64,000 nucleotides of DNA from Butyricicoccus sp. OM04-18BH (GCF_003481705.1 NZ_QULN01000004.1:1-64000); one strand, 5' to 3'. Counted from the first letter of the stretch, positions 34,181 through 42,315 are shown. Translations and numbers: made by a program. Notes: generated by a model not told the origin, from the sequence alone.

Positions 34181-34446
34181 AAATGAGCAGTTCGGGCGCA
34201 GGGCTGAACCGCTCATTTTTCCGGTGTGTACGGACACCGGATGTGCTTGCTACTCTCTCAAATCTCATATCCGCAGATACACCGCGCTCCCGCTTTCGCA
34301 AAAGCAGGGGCGCATATTTTTTGAAAATTTCTCATTTCGGTACCTGCGTTTTGACTTAAAAATGTCCGTTGTAAAGTGAAAGGAAAAAATTTTTTGCCGC
34401 CATACTCAACAAACGGCAAAAAGGTGTCCGTTGTAAAGTGAAAGGA
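34181..34446 (+). other. Candidate oriT region upstream of mobC
   Basis: Hairpin AAATGAGC-A-GTTC pairs with GAAC-C-GCTCATTT (34181-34219). It is followed by inverted repeat CCGGTGT-N6-ACACCGG (34221-34240) and ATGTGCTTGC. Further on are two 22-bp direct repeats starting TGTCCGTTG (34363-34384 and 34425-34446) that flank a TTTTTTGCCG/CGGCAAAAA hairpin (34390-34422). Such clusters next to mobC are typical of transfer origins. The nick site is not proven. Confidence 0.5.
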
Positions 34447-34456
34447 GTTCTTTGAT

Positions 34457-34786
34457 ATGCCAGACCGTACACGACCCATCCGCAAGGAAATCTGCCTGAA
34501 TGAGCAGGAATTGAGCGTAGTTCGCCACAAGATGAATCAACTCGGCACCCGCAACTTCGGCGCGTATGCCCGGAAAATGCTGATTGACGGGTACATCATC
34601 AAGGTCGATTACACAGAACAGAAAAAGTTGGCTGCTGCCGTCAGCCGTGTTGCCTCGAACATCAACCAGATTTGCCGCCGCATCAACAGTACCGGGCATT
34701 TCTACGATGCCGATGTTGCCGAACTGAAAGAACGGATGGCTGACGTATGGGAGATGCTGAAAGCACAGCAGAGAAACGAATTGTAA
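34457..34786 (+). CDS. mobC: MobC-like relaxosome protein, second element
   Basis: This is a 109-aa protein starting at ATG 34457, 11 bases after a direct repeat that supplies AAAGGAG. The core (LGTRNFGAYARKMLIDGYIIKVDY, then SRVASNINQICRRINSTG) parallels the 6037 gene. In related elements a relaxase gene follows, but here the next gene is the small Cys-rich protein 20 bases downstream. The element therefore appears to need a relaxase in trans. Confidence 0.85.
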   Translation: MPDRTRPIRKEICLNEQELSVVRHKMNQLGTRNFGAYARKMLIDGYIIKVDYTEQKKLAAAVSRVASNINQICRRINSTGHFYDADVAELKERMADVWEMLKAQQRNEL

Positions 34787-34806
34787 TTCGGGAAAGGAGT
34801 ACAGAT

Positions 34807-35025
34807 ATGCCGCGCATGAGCAAAACAAAAAAGCTGGAATGGTCGTTCTTCCTGAATGACCGGGGACGCAAGGCGTACAACACGCTCTGCCGCCGCTGCG
34901 TCCACGACTGCAAGCAGAGTTTCCGGGCGGTTGTCGTTATTTGTCCGCATTATCAGTCAAAGAGGGCAAAAAAGGGTGGCACATCTGCGTACTCCCCTCG
35001 CGGACCTGACAGAAAACCGCCATAG
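34807..35025 (+). CDS. Small Cys-rich mobile-element protein
   Basis: This is a 72-aa homologue of the 515-727 protein with MPRMSK, LEWSFF, LCRRCVHDCKQSFRAV and CPHYQSKR. It starts at ATG 34807 behind AAAGGAG. The Cys and His pattern suggests zinc binding. It keeps the same place just before the replication gene. Confidence 0.7.
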   Translation: MPRMSKTKKLEWSFFLNDRGRKAYNTLCRRCVHDCKQSFRAVVVICPHYQSKRAKKGGTSAYSPRGPDRKPP

Positions 35026-35076
35026 CAGCCGTATCACACCAGACCAGAGAGGATGTGATGAAAAATCTATTTCAAA

Positions 35077-35769
35077 TTGAACACCGCATTGCCGCCGTTC
35101 ATTCCCTTGCCGCGCTTCATGCTGGCGGGCGAATATTCCATCAACGCCAAGCTGCTATATGGGCTTCTGCTCAACCGCACCATGCTTTCCCAGAAAAGTG
35201 GCTGGGTGTCCGAGGACGGGGATGTGTATGTGATCTATACGATCAAGCAGATGGCAAACGATCTTGACCGGAGTGAGCGGACGGTCAAGACCGCCCTGCG
35301 GGAGCTGGAAAATGCCGGATTGATCACCCGCGTCCGTCAGGGATGGAATCAGGCGAACCGCATCTTTCTGCAAATCCCGGACAGGGTGCAGGTTTCTTCA
35401 CGTCCAGAGGGCAATATCTGCCCAATGGATGTGCAGGATTCTTCCCCTTGCATGGGGCAGAAATTGCCCGCAAGTAATACTGATACAGAATATAAAGAGC
35501 ATAGTAAGACCGAAAGAGTAGAGAGTACGCGCCGCCGATATGGAGAGTTCCAAAATGTTTTCCTGTCAGGCGAGGAATGTACCCAGCTGGAAACGGCTTA
35601 TCCCGGCAAAGCTGCCGAATACATTGAGCGGCTGTCCCGGTACATGGCTTCCAATGACAGGCACTATGCCAATCATTACGCCACCATCAAGAAGTGGTTG
35701 GACGAGGACAGCAAGGGCAGGAGCGCGAAAAACTACACCTACGACGATAACGAGGGAGAGTGTCTATGA
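35077..35769 (+). CDS. Replication initiator RepA N-terminal-domain protein, probable frameshift at the start
   Basis: The open frame from TTG 35077 gives 230 aa. The RepA_N-like domain (ALPPFIPLPRFMLAGEYSINAKLLYGLLLNR, WVSEDGDVYVIYTIKQMANDL, SERTVKTALRELENAGLI split by turns) spans about residues 4-115. A C-terminal helical domain (YIERLSRYMASNDRHYANHY) follows. The natural start seems to be ATG 35058 behind AGAGAGG. Read from there, five A's put the frame off by one, and four would give MKIYFKLNTALPPF. This suggests a one-base insertion or slippage. It overlaps the next start by 4 bases. Confidence 0.78.
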   Translation: MNTALPPFIPLPRFMLAGEYSINAKLLYGLLLNRTMLSQKSGWVSEDGDVYVIYTIKQMANDLDRSERTVKTALRELENAGLITRVRQGWNQANRIFLQIPDRVQVSSRPEGNICPMDVQDSSPCMGQKLPASNTDTEYKEHSKTERVESTRRRYGEFQNVFLSGEECTQLETAYPGKAAEYIERLSRYMASNDRHYANHYATIKKWLDEDSKGRSAKNYTYDDNEGECL

Positions 35770-36611
35770 ATCCGATTTTTACGAAAATGGTTGATGCCGT
35801 TGAAGCGGCTAATGCCGCACCTGACGATTATATCAATCCTGCCGATGGGCTGAAATACTGCGGCAAGTGCCGCACGCCGAAAGAAGCATTATACCCCACA
35901 GGCCTTCAGGCACAGGGCTTTACCAAGCACCCGGTTATGTGCAAATGCGCTGCCGAACGCCGAGAACGGGAAGAAGCAGAACGCCGGGAATATGAGCGAA
36001 TGTCCTATATGACGATGCTCCGCAGTGAAGCGTTCCACGATATGCCCGCCGCTGACTGGCGGTTTGAGGCAGCCGCAGTTACGACACCCCAGCTTGAAAA
36101 GGCGAGGGGCTACGCGCAGAACTGGGACGAGTTCAAAAAGGCGGGGATCGGGTTGCTCCTGTTCGGGAATGTTGGCACGGGAAAGTCCTATGCCGCTGGA
36201 TGCATTGCCAACGCTCTGATTGACCGTCTGGAGTCCGTTCTCTTTGTGAGGATGTCCGATGTAGTCAACCATATGCAGGGCAATTTCGGCACGGACCGCG
36301 ACCATTACATGAAATCGCTTGTGCGCCCTGACCTCCTCATTCTGGATGATTTGGGTGCAGAACGTAACACCAGCTTCGGTAAGGAGCGCGTATTCGATGT
36401 GGTTGACAAGCGGCTGCTGACCGGCAAGCCCATGATCGCCACAACGAATATCCCGCTTTCCGTTATGAAGCAAGCCGCCGATCTGGATGACCGCCGCATT
36501 TTTGACCGCATCTTGGAAGTCTGCGTCCCGATTCGCTTCGACGGGGAGAACTTCCGCAAAGGTAATGCCAGCGCGAATATCAAAAAAGCCGCAGAAATGC
36601 TGAATGGGTAA
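35766..36611 (+). CDS. DnaC/IstB-like replication ATPase
   Basis: This is a 281-aa AAA+ protein starting at ATG 35766 within the Rep stop (ATGA). An N-terminal Cys motif is present (YCGKCRTP, later CKC). Walker A GNVGTGKSYAAG (about residue 140), Walker B LLILDDLGAE and sensor 1 MIATTNIP follow. This family loads the replicative helicase. It should work with the Rep protein to replicate the excised element. Confidence 0.87.
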   Translation: MNPIFTKMVDAVEAANAAPDDYINPADGLKYCGKCRTPKEALYPTGLQAQGFTKHPVMCKCAAERREREEAERREYERMSYMTMLRSEAFHDMPAADWRFEAAAVTTPQLEKARGYAQNWDEFKKAGIGLLLFGNVGTGKSYAAGCIANALIDRLESVLFVRMSDVVNHMQGNFGTDRDHYMKSLVRPDLLILDDLGAERNTSFGKERVFDVVDKRLLTGKPMIATTNIPLSVMKQAADLDDRRIFDRILEVCVPIRFDGENFRKGNASANIKKAAEMLNG

Positions 36612-36649
36612 GCTGTTGCAGCAACTTACCCACCCATGAGACAGGAATA

Positions 36650-36874
36650 TTATTCAACCGGCTTTCCTGTTTCTTCTGAAATAAAACGACCCTCAAACCG
36701 ACAGCCGATAGCCGCCGCTATTTCCTGCAACTCGCTTTCCCTGAAATTGTCACGGCGCATTTTGCCGCTGATATTTTGGGTTGTGCAGCCAAGCTGCCTT
36801 GAAAGCTGACTGACAGTTACGCCTTGCTTCTTCATAGCAGCCCGGATAACCTGAGCCATACTCATTGACTTCAC
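36650..36874 (-). CDS. Small XRE-like HTH regulator
   Basis: This 74-aa protein has a helix-turn-helix (MAQVIRAAMKKQGVTVSQLS, RQLGCTTQNISGKMRRDNF). ATG 36874 is preceded on the minus strand by CCGGAGGTG. A minus-strand TATAAT near 36,895-36,900 could be its -10 box. It lies between the replication genes and the recombinase promoter and may repress one or both. Confidence 0.7.
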   Translation of the reverse strand: MKSMSMAQVIRAAMKKQGVTVSQLSRQLGCTTQNISGKMRRDNFRESELQEIAAAIGCRFEGRFISEETGKPVE

Positions 36875-36957
36875 CTCCGGGGATTTTCAAAGTAATTATA
36901 CATGAGAGCAAGCAGAAATGTCAATTCAGGAGTTACCGGAGAATCGCTCCGGAGCTA

Positions 36958-37003
36958 TTGACCCAAGACTGGAAATAGCATATAATAGTAACTACCGAGT
37001 TAC
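36958..37003 (+). promoter_or_regulatory. SigmaA promoter with overlapping palindromic operator
   Basis: TTGACC (36958-36963) and TATAAT (36981-36986) are 17 bases apart. A perfect palindrome GTAACT-N4-AGTTAC (36988-37003) covers the expected transcription start. It should drive the small ORF and the serine recombinase, under repression by a palindrome-binding protein such as the adjacent HTH protein. Confidence 0.75.
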
Positions 37004-37061
37004 CATTGAAAGAGCGGCACTTCATTCGGCTGACGAACATAACGTCAAATGGAGTGATTAC

Positions 37062-37244
37062 ATGGTAGAAAACGAAAACTACAAGAGCTACACTGCAAAC
37101 AATGGAACTGAGCTTCGCTTTCCCAAAGAGAGCGTTGTCCAGATGACAGCAGAGCAGAGAGACTGCTACCAGAACTTTATCAATGTTCTGGCACAAATCC
37201 TGATTAAATATGCTGCCGCAGAAAAGGAAAATCAGAAAATCTGA
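37062..37244 (+). CDS. Small helical protein preceding the serine recombinase
   Basis: The start ATG 37062 (MVENENYKSY, 60 aa) is preferred over an in-frame ATG at 36918. A sigmaA promoter and operator lie inside the longer frame, and GGAG sits 7 bases before 37062. The C-terminal core CYQNFINVLAQILIKYA resembles the 24136 protein, also directly upstream of a large serine recombinase. Function unknown. Confidence 0.55.
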   Translation: MVENENYKSYTANNGTELRFPKESVVQMTAEQRDCYQNFINVLAQILIKYAAAEKENQKI

Positions 37245-37298
37245 GCAGAGTATTCCGGGCGGTCGATGACCGCCCGGACCTGCAATAGGAGGAAATCT

Positions 37299-39014
37299 AT
37301 GTATAATACGAAAGAGGGCAAATCGTGTGTTATCTATATCCGCGTCAGCAGTGAGCGTCAGGTAAAGGGGTATAGTCTGGACGGGCAGAAACACTATCTG
37401 GCTGAATGCGCCGAGCGTCGGGGCATGACCGTTCTTGATACCTACGTTGAAGAAGGCAAAAGCGGCAAGAGCGTCGAGGGACGGACTGAGTTCCAGCGGA
37501 TGCTGGATGACATTCAGAGCGGAAAAGTGCATACGGACTATGTGCTGGTTTTCAAATTATCGAGATTTGGCAGAAACGCGCGGGATGTGCTGAACTCCCT
37601 TGAGTTCATTATGAAATACGGCGTTCACCTGATGTGCGTAGAAGATGGGCTTGATTCTTCAACCTCTATGGGAAAGATGATGATTACCATTCTTGGCGCG
37701 GTAGCTGAGTTGGAACGCGAGAACATCATTGCACAGAGCCTTTTGGGGCGCGAGGAAAAAGCAAAATCCGGCGGCTGGAACGGCGGCTTTGCACCCTATG
37801 GGTATCGCCTGGTAAAGGGCGATGACAAGAGTAAAGGGAAATTGGAGACCGTCCCGGAAGAAAAGGCTGTCGTGCAACTGGTCTTTGATATGTTCCTGAA
37901 CCGCAACATGGGCTACACGGCAATTTCGGGCTATCTCAATCGAAACGGTTATACTCGCCCACCGGCAAAGAATGCCATCCGTCCCAGCTATGGAGAGTGG
38001 AGTTCCGACCACATCAAGAGAATGCTTAGCAATCCGGTTTATACGGGGCGCGTGGCATGGGGCAAGCGAAGGACGGAAAAAGTGCCCGGCAGCGACAACG
38101 AATATCGACTGGTAAAACAGGACGAATATATTTTGAGCGAAGTTATTTCTCACGAAGAATTTGTTTCAAAAGAAGATTTTGACAAGGTTCAGGAGATCAA
38201 AGCCATTCGTGGGAAAAAGGGTAATCACAACATTGGTCAGTATAACGCGCATCTGTTGTCCGGTATCGTAAAATGTCCGCAATGCGGCGCACCTATGTAT
38301 ATCGGTATGACCAAGTGGACAAATCAGGACGGCACGGAGCGCCGCACAGAATCTTATGTCTGTTCTTATGCGACTAAACATAGAGGGACTTCGGTATGCC
38401 GCAGGAATGGCGTGGTAGCCAGTCAGGTTGAGGACGAGGTGATGGAGTACACCCGGAAGATTGTTCGCAATCCGCAGTTTATCAAGGATTTGCAGGAAAA
38501 GGTAATGACCGCCGTGGACATGACCGAGGTCGAGAATGACATTACCGCCTACAAAAACCAGCTATCCGCTTTACAGCGCAGCCGCGACAGCTTGGAGCGG
38601 GATATTGACCGCATTGCTCCGGATGACAAGTATGCAGAGCGCCGCCGCGCGGATATGACGCGCCGTCTGAATGACCTCTATGACCAGATTTATAAGGCGG
38701 AGGATCTGCTGCAAGAGAGCCTGATGAAAAAGGCAACTTTGGAAAGCGAGCAGATGTCTGTGCAATCTATGATTGGAATCCTCTCGTCTTTTGACGCAAT
38801 CTATGATAGAATGAATGCGGCAGAGCGGCGCGACCTTGTGAAATACCTGATTTCCGAGGTTGAGTTGTTCCCACGTGAGGAGCAAAAGACGCAGAAACGC
38901 TTTGTAAAGGCGATTGCGTACAAGTTTCCCATTGAGCAAAAGGTGCTCACGCAATTTGACGAATGCGGGGCATCTGTCGAGACGGTCGTACTTTTGACCA
39001 GAACGATCCGATAA
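37299..39014 (+). CDS. Large serine recombinase (TndX/TnpX-like)
   Basis: This is a 571-aa recombinase starting at ATG 37299 behind AGGAGG. Catalytic Ser17 (IYIRVSSERQ), the SRFGRN block, recombinase domain (GGWNGGFAPYGYRL), zinc ribbon (VKCPQCGAPM, then YVCSYATKHRGTSVC) and coiled coil are all present. It lies at the right end of the island and is the best candidate for the enzyme that integrated it at about 39,070. It is related to the 24353 recombinase throughout. Confidence 0.92.
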   Translation: MYNTKEGKSCVIYIRVSSERQVKGYSLDGQKHYLAECAERRGMTVLDTYVEEGKSGKSVEGRTEFQRMLDDIQSGKVHTDYVLVFKLSRFGRNARDVLNSLEFIMKYGVHLMCVEDGLDSSTSMGKMMITILGAVAELERENIIAQSLLGREEKAKSGGWNGGFAPYGYRLVKGDDKSKGKLETVPEEKAVVQLVFDMFLNRNMGYTAISGYLNRNGYTRPPAKNAIRPSYGEWSSDHIKRMLSNPVYTGRVAWGKRRTEKVPGSDNEYRLVKQDEYILSEVISHEEFVSKEDFDKVQEIKAIRGKKGNHNIGQYNAHLLSGIVKCPQCGAPMYIGMTKWTNQDGTERRTESYVCSYATKHRGTSVCRRNGVVASQVEDEVMEYTRKIVRNPQFIKDLQEKVMTAVDMTEVENDITAYKNQLSALQRSRDSLERDIDRIAPDDKYAERRRADMTRRLNDLYDQIYKAEDLLQESLMKKATLESEQMSVQSMIGILSSFDAIYDRMNAAERRDLVKYLISEVELFPREEQKTQKRFVKAIAYKFPIEQKVLTQFDECGASVETVVLLTRTIR

Positions 39015-39028
39015 GATGCAAAAATCAA

Positions 39029-39060
39029 GCCTTCCCGGCAAAAACGGGAAGGCTTTTTTC
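39029..39060 (+). terminator. Terminator of the island's last gene
   Basis: AGCCTTCCCG (39029-39038) pairs with CGGGAAGGCT (39046-39055), followed by TTTTTC. It is a strong intrinsic terminator at the right edge of the island. Confidence 0.9.
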
Positions 39061-39068
39061 GTGCATAT

Positions 39069-39110
39069 TCAGAATACAGCCTGTTGGTGAAACACAGGTT
39101 TCGCGACAGA
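39069..39110 (-). repeat. Dispersed hairpin repeat, copy C, truncated at the island junction
   Basis: Read on the minus strand, this segment starts CTGTCGCGAAAC, continues GTTTCACCAACA and CTGTATTCTGA, then stops matching. Copies at 50041-50216 and 55990-56161 share this order (hairpin 1, then the left arm GTGTTCTGA of hairpin 2) and continue for about 120 more bases. The break falls right after TTCTGA, where element sequence begins. It lies about 70 bases after the stop of the PHP gene in that gene's sense orientation, like the other copies. Confidence 0.65.
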
Positions 39111-39176
39111 CTGAGGACGGGCTCTGCGGCCCGTCCTTCAGCGAGTGATATAGATGAAAAGGAATAGAAGGAGTCG

Positions 39177-39851
39177 TTATTCGGGGCGGATGAGGGTATA
39201 TTTGCCCGAGCGGATGAGGTCGGCGTAGCCGAAGCTGTCCTCGGGGAGAGTTTCCGCGAGAATGCCGGTCGTGCCCTCGTCGCCGGGGCGATGGCAGTCC
39301 GAACCGGCGGTCATGAGCAGATGATGCTCCTCGGCGTAAGCGAGCGCAAGGTCATTGTGGCTGTCGTGGCGCGGATTGAGATTGAGGACCTCGACACCGT
39401 CGAGCAGCTCGGCGGGCGCCGGGGTGCACTTGTTGCGGAAGGGATGCGCCTGAATGAGCAGCGCGCCGTCTGCGCGGTACTTGGGCGCGAACGCCTCCAG
39501 ACCCTCGCTCATGACGCGCTCCGGGTCGGCCAGCAGCTCGTCATGGAAGCCGTACAGCAGGTAGTCGTTCTGAGAGCCGTCAAAGCGAAGCTCAGCGCCC
39601 GCATAGACGCGGATGCCGTACTTTTCGCCCTCGCGCTTGAGACGGTGGTAGCCGAGCAGGAAGTCGCGGGTCTTGCTGCCCGGGGTGGACAGGTCCATTT
39701 CGATGTAGTCGAAGGTATCACGGTTGTAGTGGTCGGTCACGCAGATGGCGTCGTAGCCGGCGGCGGAATACGCCTTCATGATGGCCTGTGCGCCGAGCCA
39801 GCCGCAGTGGGAAATATAGGTCGTGTGGAGGTGCGTTTCGATTTTGTACAT
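39177..39851 (-). CDS. PHP-domain phosphoesterase
   Basis: This 224-aa protein starts at ATG 39851 behind AAAAGGAGAG. The PHP metal-binding motifs are all visible: HLHTTY at the N-terminus, CVTDHYN, AGAELRF, IQAHPFR and TAGSDCHRPGDEG. Members hydrolyse phosphoesters with two or three metal ions. The third gene of the minus-strand group after the kinase and LacI genes, it probably processes a phosphorylated intermediate of the same pathway. The substrate is unknown. Confidence 0.85.
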   Translation of the reverse strand: MYKIETHLHTTYISHCGWLGAQAIMKAYSAAGYDAICVTDHYNRDTFDYIEMDLSTPGSKTRDFLLGYHRLKREGEKYGIRVYAGAELRFDGSQNDYLLYGFHDELLADPERVMSEGLEAFAPKYRADGALLIQAHPFRNKCTPAPAELLDGVEVLNLNPRHDSHNDLALAYAEEHHLLMTAGSDCHRPGDEGTTGILAETLPEDSFGYADLIRSGKYTLIRPE

Positions 39852-39899
39852 GGTTATCTCTCCTTTTCCGGGAGCGAACAGCGCTTTTGCGGCAAAACA

Positions 39900-39924
39900 A
39901 AGGCTGCCGCAGGAACGGCAGCTT
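39900..39924 (-). terminator. Terminator-like hairpin after the LacI gene
   Basis: AAGGCTGCCG (39900-39909) pairs with CGGCAGCTT (39916-39924). On the minus strand it is followed by TTTGTTTTG. It lies between lacI-family and PHP genes and may lower PHP expression. Confidence 0.6.
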
Positions 39925-40091
39925 GTGTTCTTTTGAACCGTTGCCGGTCGGGGCGAGCTGTTCAAAAAGGTTGGTATGGTTCAGAAAAAGCGGTTGCAGG
40001 GGCACACGGCAGCATATGGTGTGTGAAGTGAGTGTGTGAGAAAGAGACGAGTGTGTGAAGTTCGTCCTGTGCCGTGCGAGTCTGCTCTCGC

Positions 40092-41111
40092 TCAGTCGAC
40101 GATGGATGCGCACGAAGAGCGGCGGATGAGCGCCGGGCGGATCATGCGGTGGGTGAACTCATCCCGTTCATCGGACTCGATGATCTGGGTGAGGATATCG
40201 ACCGCAGCCTCTGCGAGCAGAGACTTTCTCTGGTCGATGGTGGACAGGGTGATCTTGGGCAGGGACGAATAGATGATATTGTCGAAGCCAAGAAGCGAAA
40301 GGTCGTCCGGGATGGCAATACCGAACTCGTCGGCCGCCTGCATGGCGCCGAGGGCGAGCGAGTCGGTTGCGGCGAAAATGGCGGTATGGGGGCAGCCCTC
40401 GTTGAACAGCTTGCGGCTCAGCTCATAGCCGGCGCCGATGGAAGAGGAGTCTGCGGTGTTCTCGATGACGGTAGGCGTAAGGCCTTCCTTCCCGAGCACC
40501 TCCATAAAGCCGCGCAGGCGCAGCTGATGGGTCAGACTGCCGGAACGGTGGCCGAGATAGGCGATGCTCCGGTGTCCGAGCGACAGCAGGTATTCCGCCG
40601 CAAGGCGGCCGCCTGCCAGATTGTCGATGCAGACCGAGTTGACCTCGTCGCCGCTCAGAGAGGCGGGCGTGCCGAGGAGCACGGTCGGAAGATGCGGCGC
40701 GAACTGCTGGATCCAGCGGGGCGCGTTGCTGTGGGAATTGGCGAGAATAATGCCGTCCACCTGGTGACTGGTGAGAAAGCCGAACAGTTCCTCGGTAGTC
40801 TTGGCATCCTGCTGGCTGTTGCACAGCATGACATTATAGCCCAGCTGGCGGGCGTGCGTTTCGATGCCGAGCGATACCTCGGCATAAAAAGGATTGGTCA
40901 CCTCGGGAACGATGAGACCGATTACGTTGGTGCGGCTGCGGATGAGACTGCGCGCGAGCGCGTTGACGCGATAGCCCTGTTCGTTGCAGATCTTTACGAT
41001 CCGCTCGCGCGTCGCCTCGCTCAGCTCCTTGGAGCCGCTGAGGGCGCGGGATACGGTCGAAGTGGAGACGCCGGCAATGCGGGCGATATCTTTAATGGTT
41101 ACGTGGCGCAT
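40092..41111 (-). CDS. LacI-family transcriptional repressor
   Basis: This is a 339-aa protein starting at ATG 41111 (MRHVTIKDIARIAGVSTSTVSRALSG, the LacI helix-turn-helix and hinge start). The sugar-binding core follows (TNVIGLIVPEVTNPFYAEV, CIDNLAGGRLAAEYLL, AIFAATDSLALGAM, LSLLGFDNI). A longer frame exists upstream, but the HTH normally begins within the first few residues. Its likely operators are the two AAACGTTTGCG sites at 42202 and 42360. The ligand is probably the locus substrate or its phosphate. Confidence 0.9.
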   Translation of the reverse strand: MRHVTIKDIARIAGVSTSTVSRALSGSKELSEATRERIVKICNEQGYRVNALARSLIRSRTNVIGLIVPEVTNPFYAEVSLGIETHARQLGYNVMLCNSQQDAKTTEELFGFLTSHQVDGIILANSHSNAPRWIQQFAPHLPTVLLGTPASLSGDEVNSVCIDNLAGGRLAAEYLLSLGHRSIAYLGHRSGSLTHQLRLRGFMEVLGKEGLTPTVIENTADSSSIGAGYELSRKLFNEGCPHTAIFAATDSLALGAMQAADEFGIAIPDDLSLLGFDNIIYSSLPKITLSTIDQRKSLLAEAAVDILTQIIESDERDEFTHRMIRPALIRRSSCASIVD

Positions 41112-41294
41112 ATGGCTTGCAGCTTCCTTCCTTGATCTTACGGATCGTTCCATACCCGTTGCCTCCGTCTCTTCGGCAGTATCAGGGTACTGCCATAATG
41201 ATAGCGTATTTGCAGGTGAAAGACAAGGGATTAAGCCGTTCACGCTGGGATTTTAGTGTTTTTTGTAAAAAGTGATGGTCGAATTCATATGAAA

Positions 41295-42173
41295 TCAGGC
41301 GTAGAATTCGTCGATATACTTCTGGATGTCGGCCTCGGATGCGGAGAGCGGGCCGGGCGCTTCCATCTTCAGGGAAACCGCTGCGGTAGCGAAGAGCAGA
41401 GCCTCCGCGATCGGGCTGCCGGTCATGCGCTTTGCAAGGTAGGCGCCGAAGGTGGTGTCGCCGCGTCCGGTGCGGCCGGAGAGGTTGCGCGCCTTGACCG
41501 GGCAGGTGAAGAAGTCCTTGCCGTCATAGACGAGCATTTCGCTGTTGTGGGAGATGAGGATTTCCTTTGCGCCCCACGCATACAGCTGCTTTGCAGCCTC
41601 GCGGCGGTCGGTCAGACCGGTGAGGATCTCGGCCTCTGCGGCGTCGGTCTTGAGGAAATCGAAGTATTTCAGATATTCGAGCTTGTCCGACCAGTCGTGG
41701 AAGTTCATCAGGCCGCCCTCGTTATGACGGAGGAAGCCCTGGATATCTGCGGAGACCTTGCCGCGCTTTTTCAGCTCGACGATCAGCTCGTTCGGGAAAT
41801 CACCGTACAGCAGACCTGCCAGATGATACAGGCCGCAGTCGACCTCGGGGATCTGATCCGGCGTGATGGGGCCGGACTGGGCGAGGCATTCCGCCTTGCG
41901 GCGCTCGCGGTCGGCGGTGAAGTAGGTGTTCTGCATGAGCGTGGTGGTTTCGCTCGGCAGGATAGCGACGTGGTCGCTGTCCAGCTTGAACGCATCAATG
42001 ATATCGGTGTCGTTCGGATGGATCTTAACCGAAGCGAAAAGGTTTGCGCCAGCCGCCTTGGCTGCTGCGGCGCAGAAGAAAACGGCGCCGCCGATTTCGT
42101 GGACTTCTTTGCCGGTGTAGTCGATGTTGACGTCTCTTGTTGCGGGTCCGATCAACATAAGATCGTATTTCAT
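41295..42173 (-). CDS. PfkB-family carbohydrate kinase
   Basis: This is a 292-aa protein starting at ATG 42173 behind AAGAGTG. Ribokinase-family features are MLIGPATRDVNIDYTG at the N-terminus, a HEIGGAVFFCAAAAKAAGA block and the C-terminal signature GRTGRGDTTFGAYLA. The usual GAGD anion hole reads GRGD here; the catalytic Asp remains. It should phosphorylate a sugar, nucleoside or polyol. It is the first gene of the minus-strand group and divergent from the transporter operon. Confidence 0.85.
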   Translation of the reverse strand: MKYDLMLIGPATRDVNIDYTGKEVHEIGGAVFFCAAAAKAAGANLFASVKIHPNDTDIIDAFKLDSDHVAILPSETTTLMQNTYFTADRERRKAECLAQSGPITPDQIPEVDCGLYHLAGLLYGDFPNELIVELKKRGKVSADIQGFLRHNEGGLMNFHDWSDKLEYLKYFDFLKTDAAEAEILTGLTDRREAAKQLYAWGAKEILISHNSEMLVYDGKDFFTCPVKARNLSGRTGRGDTTFGAYLAKRMTGSPIAEALLFATAAVSLKMEAPGPLSASEADIQKYIDEFYA

Positions 42174-42201
42174 AGCAATCACTCTTTTCGAATTACTACG
42201 G

Positions 42202-42249
42202 AAACGTTTGCGTTGATTACAGTATAGCGTATGAAAAACAAAAATACAA
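42202..42249 (-). promoter_or_regulatory. Promoter and LacI-type operator of the kinase gene
   Basis: On the minus strand, TTGTAT (42249-42244) and TATACT (42226-42221) are 17 bases apart. The operator core AAACGTTTGCG (plus strand 42202-42212) covers the transcription start region. The same 11 bases occur at 42360-42370. The half-site style is that of LacI/CcpA-family operators. Confidence 0.72.
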
Positions 42250-42315
42250 CTGTGCAATAATCACAAAATACTGGGGGAGGTTTTCATGAAAAATGGAAAA
42301 GATGAAGGATTTCTA

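Noticed and set aside
36918..37061. N-terminal 48 codons of the longer small-gene frame
   Set aside because: A 17-bp-spaced promoter and a perfect palindrome lie inside; a good ribosome site precedes the next ATG at 37062.
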